Shown in pieces: positions 46,296 through 57,600 of a DNA stretch of 64,000 bases. Position numbers and translations under genes: made by a program. The notes below the pieces were generated by a model. The model saw only the letters and a program-made list of their open reading frames with translations, was not told the origin of the DNA and ran no database searches. The stretch spans positions 46,855,001 through 46,919,000 of the forward strand of contig NC_080588.1 of NCBI RefSeq assembly GCF_029962835.1. Reading direction: 5' to 3'. The number at the start of each line of letters is the position of its first letter. The stretch's first letter is position 1. The DNA is from Magnolia sinica (lineage: Eukaryota > Streptophyta > Magnoliopsida > Magnoliales > Magnoliaceae).

Positions 46296-48054
46296 GAGTT
46301 GAATCTTGTTTGACTTTGTTCATTTTTCTTGTTTATCTTATTATGGTTTCATCTGACATATACTTTGCGCATTACACTCTACTGGCTTTGACATCAAAAA
46401 TTACAAATCACATCTATTTTGGGATCAAATCTTTTCCCATTAGAAGATTGCAATTGTGTTTATTTTGTATTTTCTTTACTTGCATTTAGTTTCTCAAACC
46501 CACCATCCACTGTTGATTTAACCTTGCTTTATGCACCGCTTAACAAGTTTTTAACATATGTCTATGTGAGAGTTGCACCTTGGAAAACCAATGCGAATCT
46601 TATCCATTGATTACATATTGATGATATTGACCATATTCATGAGTCCTCGATGGAGAGATTGCAATGCAATAGTTAATGTGAAAGTGTCTTAAACATATGT
46701 GAACATAGGTTAATGGAGAAGGATTTCATTGGTTGTCCTTGGGAACTTGAGATTGGACACCACAATCACTGACTAAGGGAGAGTTGTGGGCCATGGATCT
46801 CGGTACTCTATTGTGCCAGGACCATCTAGCAAGTTGTTGGACAAACCTATGGATATTAGCATTATTATGTTGTCATCTTGTGCGAGGGGATTGATGACAA
46901 GTCAAGAAAGTCTCCACCATCAAGCATAACGACAGGTCGGTGTGTGCCTTGCCCAACCCCACATAGGAGTGTGGGTGTGCCAGGGGAGTAGGCTCCTGCT
47001 TTTGGACCTATTGGACACTTGAAATGGTGGATTGAGTTCAAGTCTCTAGACTAAGAGGCTTGTCATACGTGGACTATGATCGACTTAAGGATGTATCGGA
47101 TCTGATTAATCCATAGACTTAAGGGTGTGTGAAGATTTCAAGATCTTGATTATAGGTACTTTGGCTCACTTGATGAGGTCATGTGGCCAACAAAAGATGG
47201 TGTAGCTTGGCGCGTCCGTAAATGTTCACTGAGGCTCACATGGTGGATCCACTGATTTCCTAAGAAATTACTTATGTATTAGATCTTGGGGATCAAATGT
47301 TCATTAAGAGGTGTTCCATTGAGCTTGGCACTTAAATGGTTTTAAAAGCTTTTACAAATGTTTTCAACCATTAAGCTATTGTTTTAATCGATAAAAAGGT
47401 TATTATTGCACTTAATGATGATTTGATGGTTTAGATATGGTGTTCCACCACTTGATATGCAAGAAGATTGGTCATGATAGTGAAGGGATTAAGTTATATA
47501 TAGGTACATAAGATAAGGCGGGATTACATGATTTCAATGTAGTAGGGCATGTGGAAACTTGTGGATGGTAAAGTACCACAATTGGTGTCTCCCTAAAACC
47601 CGAACTCCTTATATATAGATCTCGTCCTAGAGGAAGAGGGGAAATGACAGAGCCTCCCACATCATCCCTGGGCATTAATGTATACCATATGCTTCCCACT
47701 TCCTCAACATCATGCATCATGTGTGGGGTCCACTTGAGTAAAGTGCCCTATGTGTTTCCCTTGGCCATACTACAAGGGTTGACTAGTGGCTCCCATACTC
47801 TCTTTTGTCTAGGATAAATCTGAAATGGATCTCCTATGTTGGAGGATCAACATTGTCAAGTGACGATTCGTCGATGACATCAATCAAGGTAATCCTAATC
47901 GTAGGAAACTTGAGAATATCTTAACGAGGATACATAGTGATGTAAAATCTAAAACAAGGTTTTTGAACATTGTCAAACTCCACTTTGTTTTGCTAAACAA
48001 CACTAACTGCATGTATATTTTGATATTAGGATGTAGATTTTGGCTTCCTTGATG
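46296..48054. other. Intergenic, no gene recognised
   Basis: No domain-bearing frame. TATATATAGATC near 47612 and other scattered signals have no supporting structure. Confidence 0.4.
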
Positions 48055-49003
48055 TGTTAGAGTACACAATCGTTGGTGTGCATACCTTACAATATATTTG
48101 ACTGTGAGAGTATACATATTTAGTTATCCTATGGTGCACCATATCCTTGAAGATAATGGTGCATCTTTTAAATTCAATTTACATTTATTTTAAGCTTATC
48201 TTTCATAACAAGTGGTCTATAAATAAGAGCTAGTTGGGGGGGGGGGGGGGTGGCGGGAGAATGAAAAAAATATTTTCTTCCCCTCTTTTCTTCATCTCTG
48301 CATCTTCCACAATGTACTCTTGAATTTAATATGATATTAGAATCATGATAGCTTTCGTATTTATAATCTTTCTTCTTTTGTTCTTTCCCCCATTTTCCAT
48401 TCTTACAATTTGTCAAGAAGTTTTGAAGGGCTGTTACTAGCATATTTGTCAGGAAATAAAAAGGGCATCATCATGTGTCGACAACTGTTAAAAGTGTTGA
48501 CTGATCGTCATCCAACCATCGGAAATGATTTCAGATCATCATACAGCCACCATAGGCGTTGAAAAATCATAATGCAGCAACTAGAGATGCTATCAGGACA
48601 TTCTATGGCCATAAAAAATGTTATAAAAACATTCTAAATCCCCCGGACGTGTGGTCGCATAATATAACAGCCACCAGAAGAGTGATAAGTTCTTTGTTAG
48701 CAACCAAAAATGCATGTGACTCACATCAGCGAACATAAGTGCCTACAATTCAAATCCCATCCAACACAATCGTTAGAAGTACAATTAGCTTATTCCACAG
48801 TCTCCAAATTCTGGCAAGCTTGACATGTAAGATATACATGCACTAGAGTGTTAGAGTACACCGTTTGTGATGTGCATGTATTACAGTATATTTTGGGTGT
48901 GATAGTACACATTTAGTTGTCCTATGGTGCACCACATCCTTGGAGATAATGGTGTGTCTTGCAGATTTGATTTCCATTTATTTTAAGCTTACCTTTTATA
49001 ACA
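48055..49003 (+). mobile_element. TRIM-like element candidate (miniature LTR retrotransposon)
   Basis: Two direct repeats of about 155 bp, 48055-48210 and 48849-49003, both start TGTTAGAGTACAC and end ATAACA, giving TGTTA/TAACA inverted termini. The first is followed by AGTGGTCTATAAATAAGAGC, a likely disturbed form of the tRNA-Met primer site. The second is also followed by AGTGGTATATG, so these could instead be two separate 5' LTR ends. The 638-bp interior has no coding frame and includes a G-run (48236-48250). The copies differ at about a fifth of positions, so it is old. No target-site duplication is visible. Confidence 0.45.
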
Positions 49004-49079
49004 AGTGGTATATGAAACGAGTGTTGCTTCAGGAATGCTTATTCATTCACTACGTATTTGCCAAGGAGATTTGGGATCT

Positions 49080-49110
<31 letters not shown>

Positions 49111-51400
49111 GTAACAGAGATTATATTGGAAAAGAGAAATTACAAAAAAGGAGGAAGATCTCGCTGATTTAGCAAGAATAGAAACCTCCATCAAAAAATA
49201 GATTACATTCCTTAATATTTAGGAAATTATAGGCCCATTCAGCTATGTATTGCTGCGCTTTATGGAGAACAAGATCCACTGAATTTGAAATATTGTTGAA
49301 ACATCTCCCGTTTCTTTCTTCCCAGACCGACCACCATACCGCCATCAGGCAAAGCTTCCAAATCTTGTTTGTTTGGGAACCCAGATTAGAGCTAATCCAA
49401 GCTGGAAAAAAAAATCTTCCGTTGAAGCAGGGCCACACCAAGAAGTGTTGAAAGATCTAAGAACGGCATACCACATTTGAGATGTGTAAGGACAGTGGAG
49501 AAAAAGGTGATTCACTGATTCTTCAGATTTCATACAACAAAGGCATATGTTTGGAAGGATCATACCCCTTTTTCTCAAATTATCCACTGTCAGCACTTTT
49601 CGTTTAATTACCAGCCAGCCGAACGCTGAGATCTTAGGAGGGACTTTGATTTTTCATATTTTCTGGATCGAGTCCTGAAACGAAGCTTTCGAATCGATGG
49701 CAATAAAATCGTAAAGATATTTTACTGAGAAAGGGGCTGCCTGGTCTCGCCTCCAAACTAGGGAGTCCTCACAAGATTTATCTAACTTATAGCAAGACAA
49801 ACGGCGCTGCAGGGTTACAAACTCCTCAACCTCCCAGTCGTTGAGGTTCCTTCTACATGAGATGTTCCAAGACTGATATTCCCCTGTTGAAGTATTGCAG
49901 TCGGCCACCAAGATAGAGCGATCTGGGGAAAAACGATAAAGATTAGGGTAGTCATCCTTGAGAGGGGAGTCTCTCGCCCATCTGTCTTCCCAGAAATGGA
50001 TTCCATCTCCTTTATCGATTGCCATACTAGTCCCAGCTAAAACCAGATTTTTTGAGGATAAGATGCCTCTCCACACAGCGAAAACTCTTTTACCTGATGA
50101 ATCTTTGGTCCACCAACCTTCGGAAGAGGAATCGTATTTGCTTTTGATGATTCTCGTCCACATACTGCCACGATCAAAACCCAGTCTCCATGTCCATTTG
50201 CCAAGCAAAGCCCTATTCATTATTTTCAGATCTCTGATCCCTGCGCCACCTAGTTGATGGTGAGTACAGACTACCTTCCATTTGACGAGATGGAATTTCC
50301 TGGCCTCTTTTCCATGCCACAGAAAATCTCTTTTGATTTTATCAAGGAGCGATAATATGACACCTGGACATTTAAAAAGAGACATGAAGTAGATGGGAAG
50401 GTTTGACATAGCTGATTTGATCAATGTTAGGCGACCTCCCAGCGAGAGATATCGGCACTTCCATATGGCCAGATAGAGCTGGAATCTATCGATGACTTTG
50501 TCCCACAAATGAAGAGGGGGGATGCCAAGGCAAAGAGGGAGACTAACAAAAGTGGTTGGGAGATTACCTATTGGGCAGTCAAGAATTTCTGCAAAGATTT
50601 GAACTTCCTCATCTGTCTGAGTGACTCCAAACATCTTGGATTTTGCTAGATTGATTTTGAGGTCCGAGACAGCTTCAAAACAGCAGATGATGGTTTTTAG
50701 GATGCAGACTTGTTCCTCTTCTGCTTGACAAAATATTAGCGTATCATCTGCAAACTGGATGTGCGATATCAGCGTGTCCATCCCTTTCACATTGAAGCCA
50801 CTGAATGGATTTTCTTCCTAACCCTTTAACAGCATTCTAGAAAGTGCCTCGCCAACAATTAGAAAGAGAAAAGGGGATAGAGGATCTCCCTGTTGGAGGC
50901 CTTTAGATCCACTAAAGAATCCCTTTGGAGAGCCATTTAGGAGGATAGAGAAGGTCGCAGATCAGACGCATTCGCCCATCCATGCTATCCATTTGACACC
51001 AAAACCCATACAGCCCAGCATATATGAGAGGAAGCACCAATCGACATGATCATAGGTTTTTTAAATGTCGAGCTTACAGATGAGGCCTTTTTTACCTGCC
51101 TTATGGCAAGAATCCAAACATTCAAGGGCGATGAGAGCGCTATCGGTGATTTGCCTACCAAGGATAAAAGCGTTTTGGTTTTCAGAGATGATTGTACCCA
51201 TGACTACTTTGAGGCAGGTGGCTAGGACTTTTGCCAAAATCTTGTAGGGGCTACCGATCAAGCCGATGGGCCTGAAATCTGTCATAGAATCAGGACCTGC
51301 TCGCTTTGGGATTAAGGCTATGAAAGAAGCCCCTAACTCTTTGGATAATCGGCCTCTATCATGAAATTCAGAAAAGAACTCCATAAGGTTTGGGGTCTTT
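49080..51400 (-). mobile_element. LINE relic (L1-type), C-terminal half of ORF2
   Basis: The minus strand encodes a plant L1-like reverse transcriptase. First come fingers/palm with [32 protein letters not shown] and [19 protein letters not shown] (51400-51170). Then comes a [14 protein letters not shown] stretch (about 50.9 kb). Then the catalytic FADD at 50743-50754, a thumb, a DKGDGIHFWEDRW segment (about 50.0 kb), a zinc-finger RVT motif (49345-49596: CLCCMKSEESVNHLFLHC) and the final WWSVWEERNGR (about 49.33 kb). The main 378-codon frame is 49654-50790. ORF2 is dead: it has stops after CKLDI and further on, and a one-base loss in a T-run after DPLSPF. The tail is a (TA)n tract at 49080-49107. 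The 5' half (endonuclease, ORF1) is missing in the window and may lie beyond the gypsy insertion. Confidence 0.9.
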
Positions 51401-51465
51401 TTCTCTAAGGGCATGTTTGATTTTCTCAGGTAAATGTAAATGCAAAGGAAATGGGCTATAATTAT
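51401..51465. other. Short junction segment between LINE and gypsy LTR
   Basis: LINE similarity fades at about 51400. What follows begins AAGGGCATGTTTGATTTTC, a phrase like the start of some plant MITEs, and is cut by the gypsy LTR at 51466. It may be a MITE that entered the LINE before the gypsy did. Too short to prove. Confidence 0.3.
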
Positions 51466-53079
51466 TGTCACGCCCCAAACTCGGAAACCGGGCTTACAAA
51501 ATTCCTGATCGCCGAATCCAGCGCCGACAGCCTCTGTAGAACCCCATTCTCGGCTCCCAGCGCCCATTCGCTAGGTTTCGATCCTGGGATGCTACGATGA
51601 GGATTTTCAACATCAGTTTGATTCGTAATAAGCATAAAGGCATAACCTACAAACAACAACCAAAAACTCCATCACATTTCTACTATGATCAAAAACTTTA
51701 AAAGTACAATGAGCATAAAGGGAAATACAATGATAAAAAAGCTCCAAGATGATCTACAAAACGCTCTTGCCTCAACGCTATTGTGCTCCAACGTCACCTG
51801 CACGCAACGGTCGTGCATAAGCTTATGGAAAGCTTAGAGGGAGGTGAAAGTGTGTGCACGAGGTAGTAATACAACTATGTAGTATCAGAGTAATGCGGAA
51901 CATGCTAATGAACCCATGAATACCATTAGCCATACTAAGGCTATGCAATGTAAGACATGAATGATGTCGGCCATACCAAGGCCATGCGATGCAAAATGCA
52001 ACTCAAGCATACAAATCCTCATCTGAGTCCATACATCAATACAGTTCAACTCTTGAATATCACCGGGGTCTAGTACACTCCAACCAAATTACCGCCCCAT
52101 CGCGCGCAGTAAAGGGAGTGGAAGAGACCTCACTATCCACCTGCCAATATCGGGCTCGGCTTGTCAATAGCGGACCCATTCCTCGAGCTGGTCAGACTCA
52201 GCCTAGCTTTGCCCCCTCCTCTCGGGCGGGTAAGGCCGCACCCCCTTCCAACCGACCACGACACAGTGGAAAGCGCAACTGTCTGGTAATCGGCACTCGG
52301 CGCTCATGCACCCACTCGGTCTAGACGTTGGAGCAACCTCTTGGTATCATAAGGGTTTAGGGACTTTCACCCAGGGATATCTATAGCACCCCATGTAGAA
52401 CAAGATTTTCGGTATCCAATCCTGCCAACCACGATACGCCTGTGGAGGCTACGACCCTGAAGTCGCTAGGGCGTACAGTACCATATCACACAATGCGAAT
52501 GCATGAATCATACTATCCAGTCATGCAGCAGTCCTGCGCGTATCGTGCGCTCATGTAGGGCAGCACCGCCTATCCGGGAGCCCATAAATAATCTGCCCGA
52601 GGGCATATGCTATGATCAGTCACTTCTCATATCAAGCATACATATGATGCGTATGGTCGTGAATTATGGAACTATACTAAGCATGTTATATGGTAATGGA
52701 TGCAGTTCATAACCAAGATGGGCCTATTAATGAGCTCTAGGGAGAGTCCTAATGTGGACTTTTAACCAACACTATACTTGCAATGTGGATGTCAAACCAA
52801 CATTACTCCCAAGGCATAGCCCGTCGTAAACATCATTACATAAACCATGTTGGGATCACACATTGTAATGGCCCCTAGGTACATCCCATTGGGCCTTCAT
52901 TATATCAAATGAGCCGTATCACATGGGCCTTACATTCGTCAAATGGGCCGCATTAATGGGCCTCACCAACGGGCCTTATGTACATTGCAATGAGCCATAA
53001 CCCATTGGGCCTTAAAATACATCACAATGGACCTAATCACATGGGCCTTATGTATATCAAATGGGCCGCACCAATTAGG

Positions 53080-53493
53080 CCCCATGCATATCCAATGGGC
53101 CACACCCAACAAGAGTGGTGGTGATGATTTCCACCATTAAAATTCCTAAGGCCCACCATGAAATATGTTTCCCATCAACCCCTTCCATAATTTACATAGT
53201 GATAGATGGAGTGGGGTCAATATCAACTTGATGGGAAACTGCTATGGCCCCTTGGAAATTTTGAACAGTGGGCGTCATTGACCACTACTTTGAATGGTGG
53301 AGTCCACTTGAATTTTAGATCTGGCTCATTCCTTAACTTCTGACATAAAATGAGCTCTCAAAATGGATGGACGGTTTTGGATGCAACACTTGCATCATGG
53401 GGGGGGGGGGGTGGGGGGGGTCCGCATGAAGGCCCACCACCCAGTATATTATATATAATATAAAATATAATTTATATATAGTATATACAATAT

Positions 53494-53537
<44 letters not shown>

Positions 53538-53960
53538 CCCACACACACACGCACACGCACACACCGATAGAACACAAATCACAGTGGGCTCCATCGCCCG
53601 CCTGGACGGTGGGAGTAAAACACCTACATCACTATGGGCTCCATGTGGGGCCCACCATAATGTTTACATACCATCCAATCCGTTGATAAGGTCCCATGGA
53701 CACAAATGAATAGGAAGAACAAATCTCAGCTGGATCCAAAACTTCTGTGGCCCAGAAAAGGATTCCAAGGGCAGACGTTTAATCCCATTGTTTCCTATGA
53801 TGTGGGCCACCTGAGCGCTGGATTAAGCTGATTTTGGAGTGGGCCCCCTTCAGGGAGTGGCCCACCCAATGAACGGTGTGGATTTCCAATACACATCATG
53901 GTGGGGCCCACGGCTGGGGCCATGGGTCTATTGCCCGGTCCGTCCATCCGCTGCTACGCA
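53080..53960. repeat. Fold-back MITE sequence embedded in the LTR
   Basis: Within the 3' LTR (and again at about 61640-62480 in the 5' LTR) lie arms of the local MITE superfamily: TTTCCACCATTAAAATTCC, AAAATGGATGGACGGTTTTG, GTGGGGCCCACCATAATGTT and CATCATGGTGGGGCCCACGG. They enclose G-runs (53401-53421), a TA-rich stretch and an (AC)17 tract (53497-53531). Presence in both LTRs means the insertion predates this copy of the element. Confidence 0.75.
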
Positions 53961-53961
53961 G

Positions 53962-54045
53962 GCAGCGCCTGCTGCCTTCTGACATAGCAGCAGCGCCTGC
54001 TGCCTTCTGACATAGCAGCAGCGCCTGCTGCTGCTGATGTTAATT
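53962..54045. repeat. 28-bp tandem repeat in the 3' LTR
   Basis: GCAGCGCCTGCTGCCTTCTG starts at 53962 and recurs at 53990; a third, partial copy starts at 54018. The 5' LTR at about 62515-62535 has only one short form, so the array changed after insertion. Confidence 0.8.
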
Positions 54046-54609
54046 ATTTATTTATTTTTTCCTGTGGTTTTTCACAGGTTGGGTCCACATCTAGAAAATC
54101 GAACCTAGCCATTAGATTCCCTATCTCAAGACCAGCTATATGAGTCCAATATTGAGTATTTTTCGGTGTATAAAAATATCAGGGAAGATTTCAACGGTGA
54201 AAACCACCATTTGCTATGGTATGGCCCGCCAGAACCTCAGATTGACTCTATTTTTCAGTTCAACGCTTAAAATGAGGTTGAGAAGGGAATGGACGGCGTG
54301 GATTAAATACATACATCAAGGTGCGGCCTATATGAGTGGGCCACCCCATAAGCTTGGAAACAAGCTAATATTTATTTCTTCCCTTTTTGTCCAGCGTCCA
54401 GGGACGCTGGACGGTCTGGCCTTGCACATGCATTTGAAGTGGGCCCTACTTAGATGGGCCACCAAATGATATATGGTGTGGGTACAACTCATTAAAAGTG
54501 GGCCCCTCTTATAAATGGCTTGGATAAAATACCTGCCTCATGGTGGGGTCCATCCTAATGGGCCACAAGAACATATTAACACAAGAAAAGAAAAAAAAAA
54601 TGAAAAAGA

Positions 54610-54611
54610 GT

Positions 54612-54642
<31 letters not shown>

Positions 54643-54645
54643 TGG
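54610..54645. repeat. GA microsatellite in the 3' LTR
   Basis: A GA-rich tract, repeated as a longer (AG)n run at about 63106-63148 in the 5' LTR. The length difference between the LTRs reflects microsatellite slippage. Confidence 0.75.
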
Positions 54646-57600
54646 GACACGCGTGATGGAGGGACCCCGGCACTATGGGCCCTCCCTTGCAACCAATCAT
54701 ACATCAAGTGGGTCCCATTACACATGGGCCCATAAATCAAAATCCAATGGTGGAGATCCCTTCTCCACTAAAATAGAGGGTCTAGATGACCCTAGGTATA
54801 CAAGAAAAATAAACATCATAATGGGGTCCATGGAGAATGGCCCTATCATGGAATGATCATGATGATCAAAGTGGGCCATTGGCCACATCTTAGGGTCCCA
54901 AGTGAGATCCAAACCATTGGTCGGTTGGCCTCACTTGGCCCATCTTAAAAATATTAAAACTACTCTACCAAAGCACCCACCGCTTGATCTTCTTACTCCC
55001 TTGGCTTCCTTAGCTCCTTAGCTTCGATTTCAACGGAGGAGATGGAGTTTGGATGGTTGAGATGGGAGATTAGAGGGTGAAAAGGTGGGCCACACTTGTT
55101 GCTTGGGAATGCTTGGAAAGGCTTGGACGTATGGTGTTTTCTCTCTTGCTTGGGAATGAGTTTGAAAATGAGAGAGAGAGACTTGTAAAGGAAGAGAAAG
55201 TGATGGGTGATGGAGTGATGGATGTGGTGAGTGATGGGTGTGTAAGAGATTTTTGACTTTTGGGGTTTTTAGTCTAAGAAAGGTATGGGCTTGTAAGAAC
55301 TTTTTTGACTTTTGTGGTTGCTTGGGAATGGGTGAAAGGTGATGTGTACTTGACATGTACTTGACATGATGGGATTGATGGGTTGATTGATTGATGTGAC
55401 ATCTCGTAGAGATTCTTTCGTAATTCGCATGTGTGGCGTTTTTCTCACACCGAACACTAGCCCGCTTCTCCTGGCCAGAGTATCGGATCAGCACGCGAGT
55501 CAAGGCATCGGAACCGCGGCGACGGCGCAGTCACTAGGGTACACATCTTGGGTTGAGTCAACTCGGGTTAATAGCATGCATCTCAAGGTCGCGCGCAAAC
55601 ATCGAATAAGGGTCGAAGGTTGCCGGAATTCGACCGGGAAGACTACGGAAGTCTATGGAACGGCACAGTCTAGGACACGGGACTTACAGCTCTCCCCTCC
55701 TAATAAAAATTTCATCCTCAAAATTTACATAATCATCGCAACTAGTCATAACTCATGAGGGAGAAGAAACATAACATCACTATATAAAATCAGAGATAAC
55801 ATACAACATACAACACAATCAATTATAAAAAAGATGGGGATAACGCTCTCGAATCTCAGCCTCACGCTCCCAAGAAGCCTCCTCGACAGAATGGTGACCC
55901 CACTGAACCTTCACCAACGGAATGATCTTAGTCCGGAGGACCTGCTCCTTCCGATCAAGGATACGGACTGGCTGCTCAATATAGGAAGCGTCCTCACGAA
56001 CCTCTAACGGTTGCCAGTTAATAACAGGAACGATGTCTGACCCACACTTCCTCAACATGGAGACATGGAAAACGTTGTGGATGCCAGACAACTGAGATGG
56101 CAAGGCAAGCCGATAGGCTACGGCGCCAATGCGCCCAGTGATCTCAAAAGGTCCTATGAATCTCGGGGCAAGCTTGCCCTTTGCTCCAAATAGAACTACA
56201 CCCTTCATGGGCGAGACCTTGAGATACACATGGTCCCCTACATCAAACTCCAAGGGACGACACCGACGATCAGCAAAACTCTTCTGCCGACTCTGAGCTG
56301 TGCGCATCCTCTACTTGATGATATCAATAGCCTCTGACGTCTCCTGCACAAGCTTGGGACCTAGGAGACGATGCTCTCCAACCTCGGTCCAACAACTCGG
56401 TGATCTGCATGGTCTACCATATAGTACCTCAAAAGGAGCCATGCCGATGGTTGCCTGATAGCTGTTATTATATGCGAACTCAGCCAATCGTAGATGCTCA
56501 TCCCAGCTACCCCCGAAATTAATCGCGCAGGCCCGAAGCATATCCTCAAGGATCTGGCTGACCCTCTCAGTCTGGCCATCGGTCTGCGGATGGTACGCGG
56601 TGCTGAGCTGCAAATCAATCCCCATTGCCCTCTAGAAGCTCCCCCAAAAATAAGACGTGAACCTCGGGTCTCGGTTAGAAACGATCGAGACTGGAACGCC
56701 ATGCAGTCTCATAATATCCTCGATGAATAATTTCGCAAGCCAGTCCAAGGGCCAAGTCGTACGAATTACAATAAAGTGTGCCGACTTCGTCAGACGATCC
56801 ACAACAACCCAAATGGCGTCATGACCTCGCTGAGTCCTCAGTAAGCCCATAATGAAATCTGTCGACACGTGCTCCCACTTCCACATTGGGACACTCAATG
56901 GCTGTAATAGACTAGGGGGTCTCTGATGATCGGCCTTGACACGCTGGCATGTGTCACACTCGGCCACAAAACTGGCTATCTGGCACTTCATCCCTGCCCA
57001 AAAATACCGTCACCTCATATCGTGGTACATCTTCGTCGAGCCAGGGTGGATAGAAAACCGCGATCGATGTACCTCGGTCATAAGTTCTCTACGTAACTCA
57101 GTAATATCCAGGACACATAATCGGCCCCTGAAGCGAAGTCTACCGTCAGAACCAATCTGCGAATCTGCCAATCTGCCCAACTCTTAGATGCTGCCTCTGC
57201 TCGGTAATCCTATAACAAATCATCTGCCTGCTGAGCCTCGATCACCCTTACGACAAGAGAGGGTTGAATCGACAGGCTCGGTAACTACACAATAGAAGAC
57301 TGCAAGCCAAACTCAAAGTCGTACTTTGCTATATCCTCGAGCATCCTCCACTCCTGAATCATCATATGTGCCACCAGGCCTCGTGGTTGACGGCTGAGGG
57401 CATCCGCTACCACGTTCGCCTTACCCGGGTGGTACTGGAGATTGAAATCATAGTCCTTTAGGAGCTCCATCCAGCGCCTCTACCTCATGTTCAACTCAGA
57501 CTGCGAGAAGAGGTACTTCAAGCTCTTGTGGTTAGAAAAGAGCTCGAACCTAATCCCGTAGAGATAGTGTCTCCACACCTTCAATGCGAAGATAACTGCA

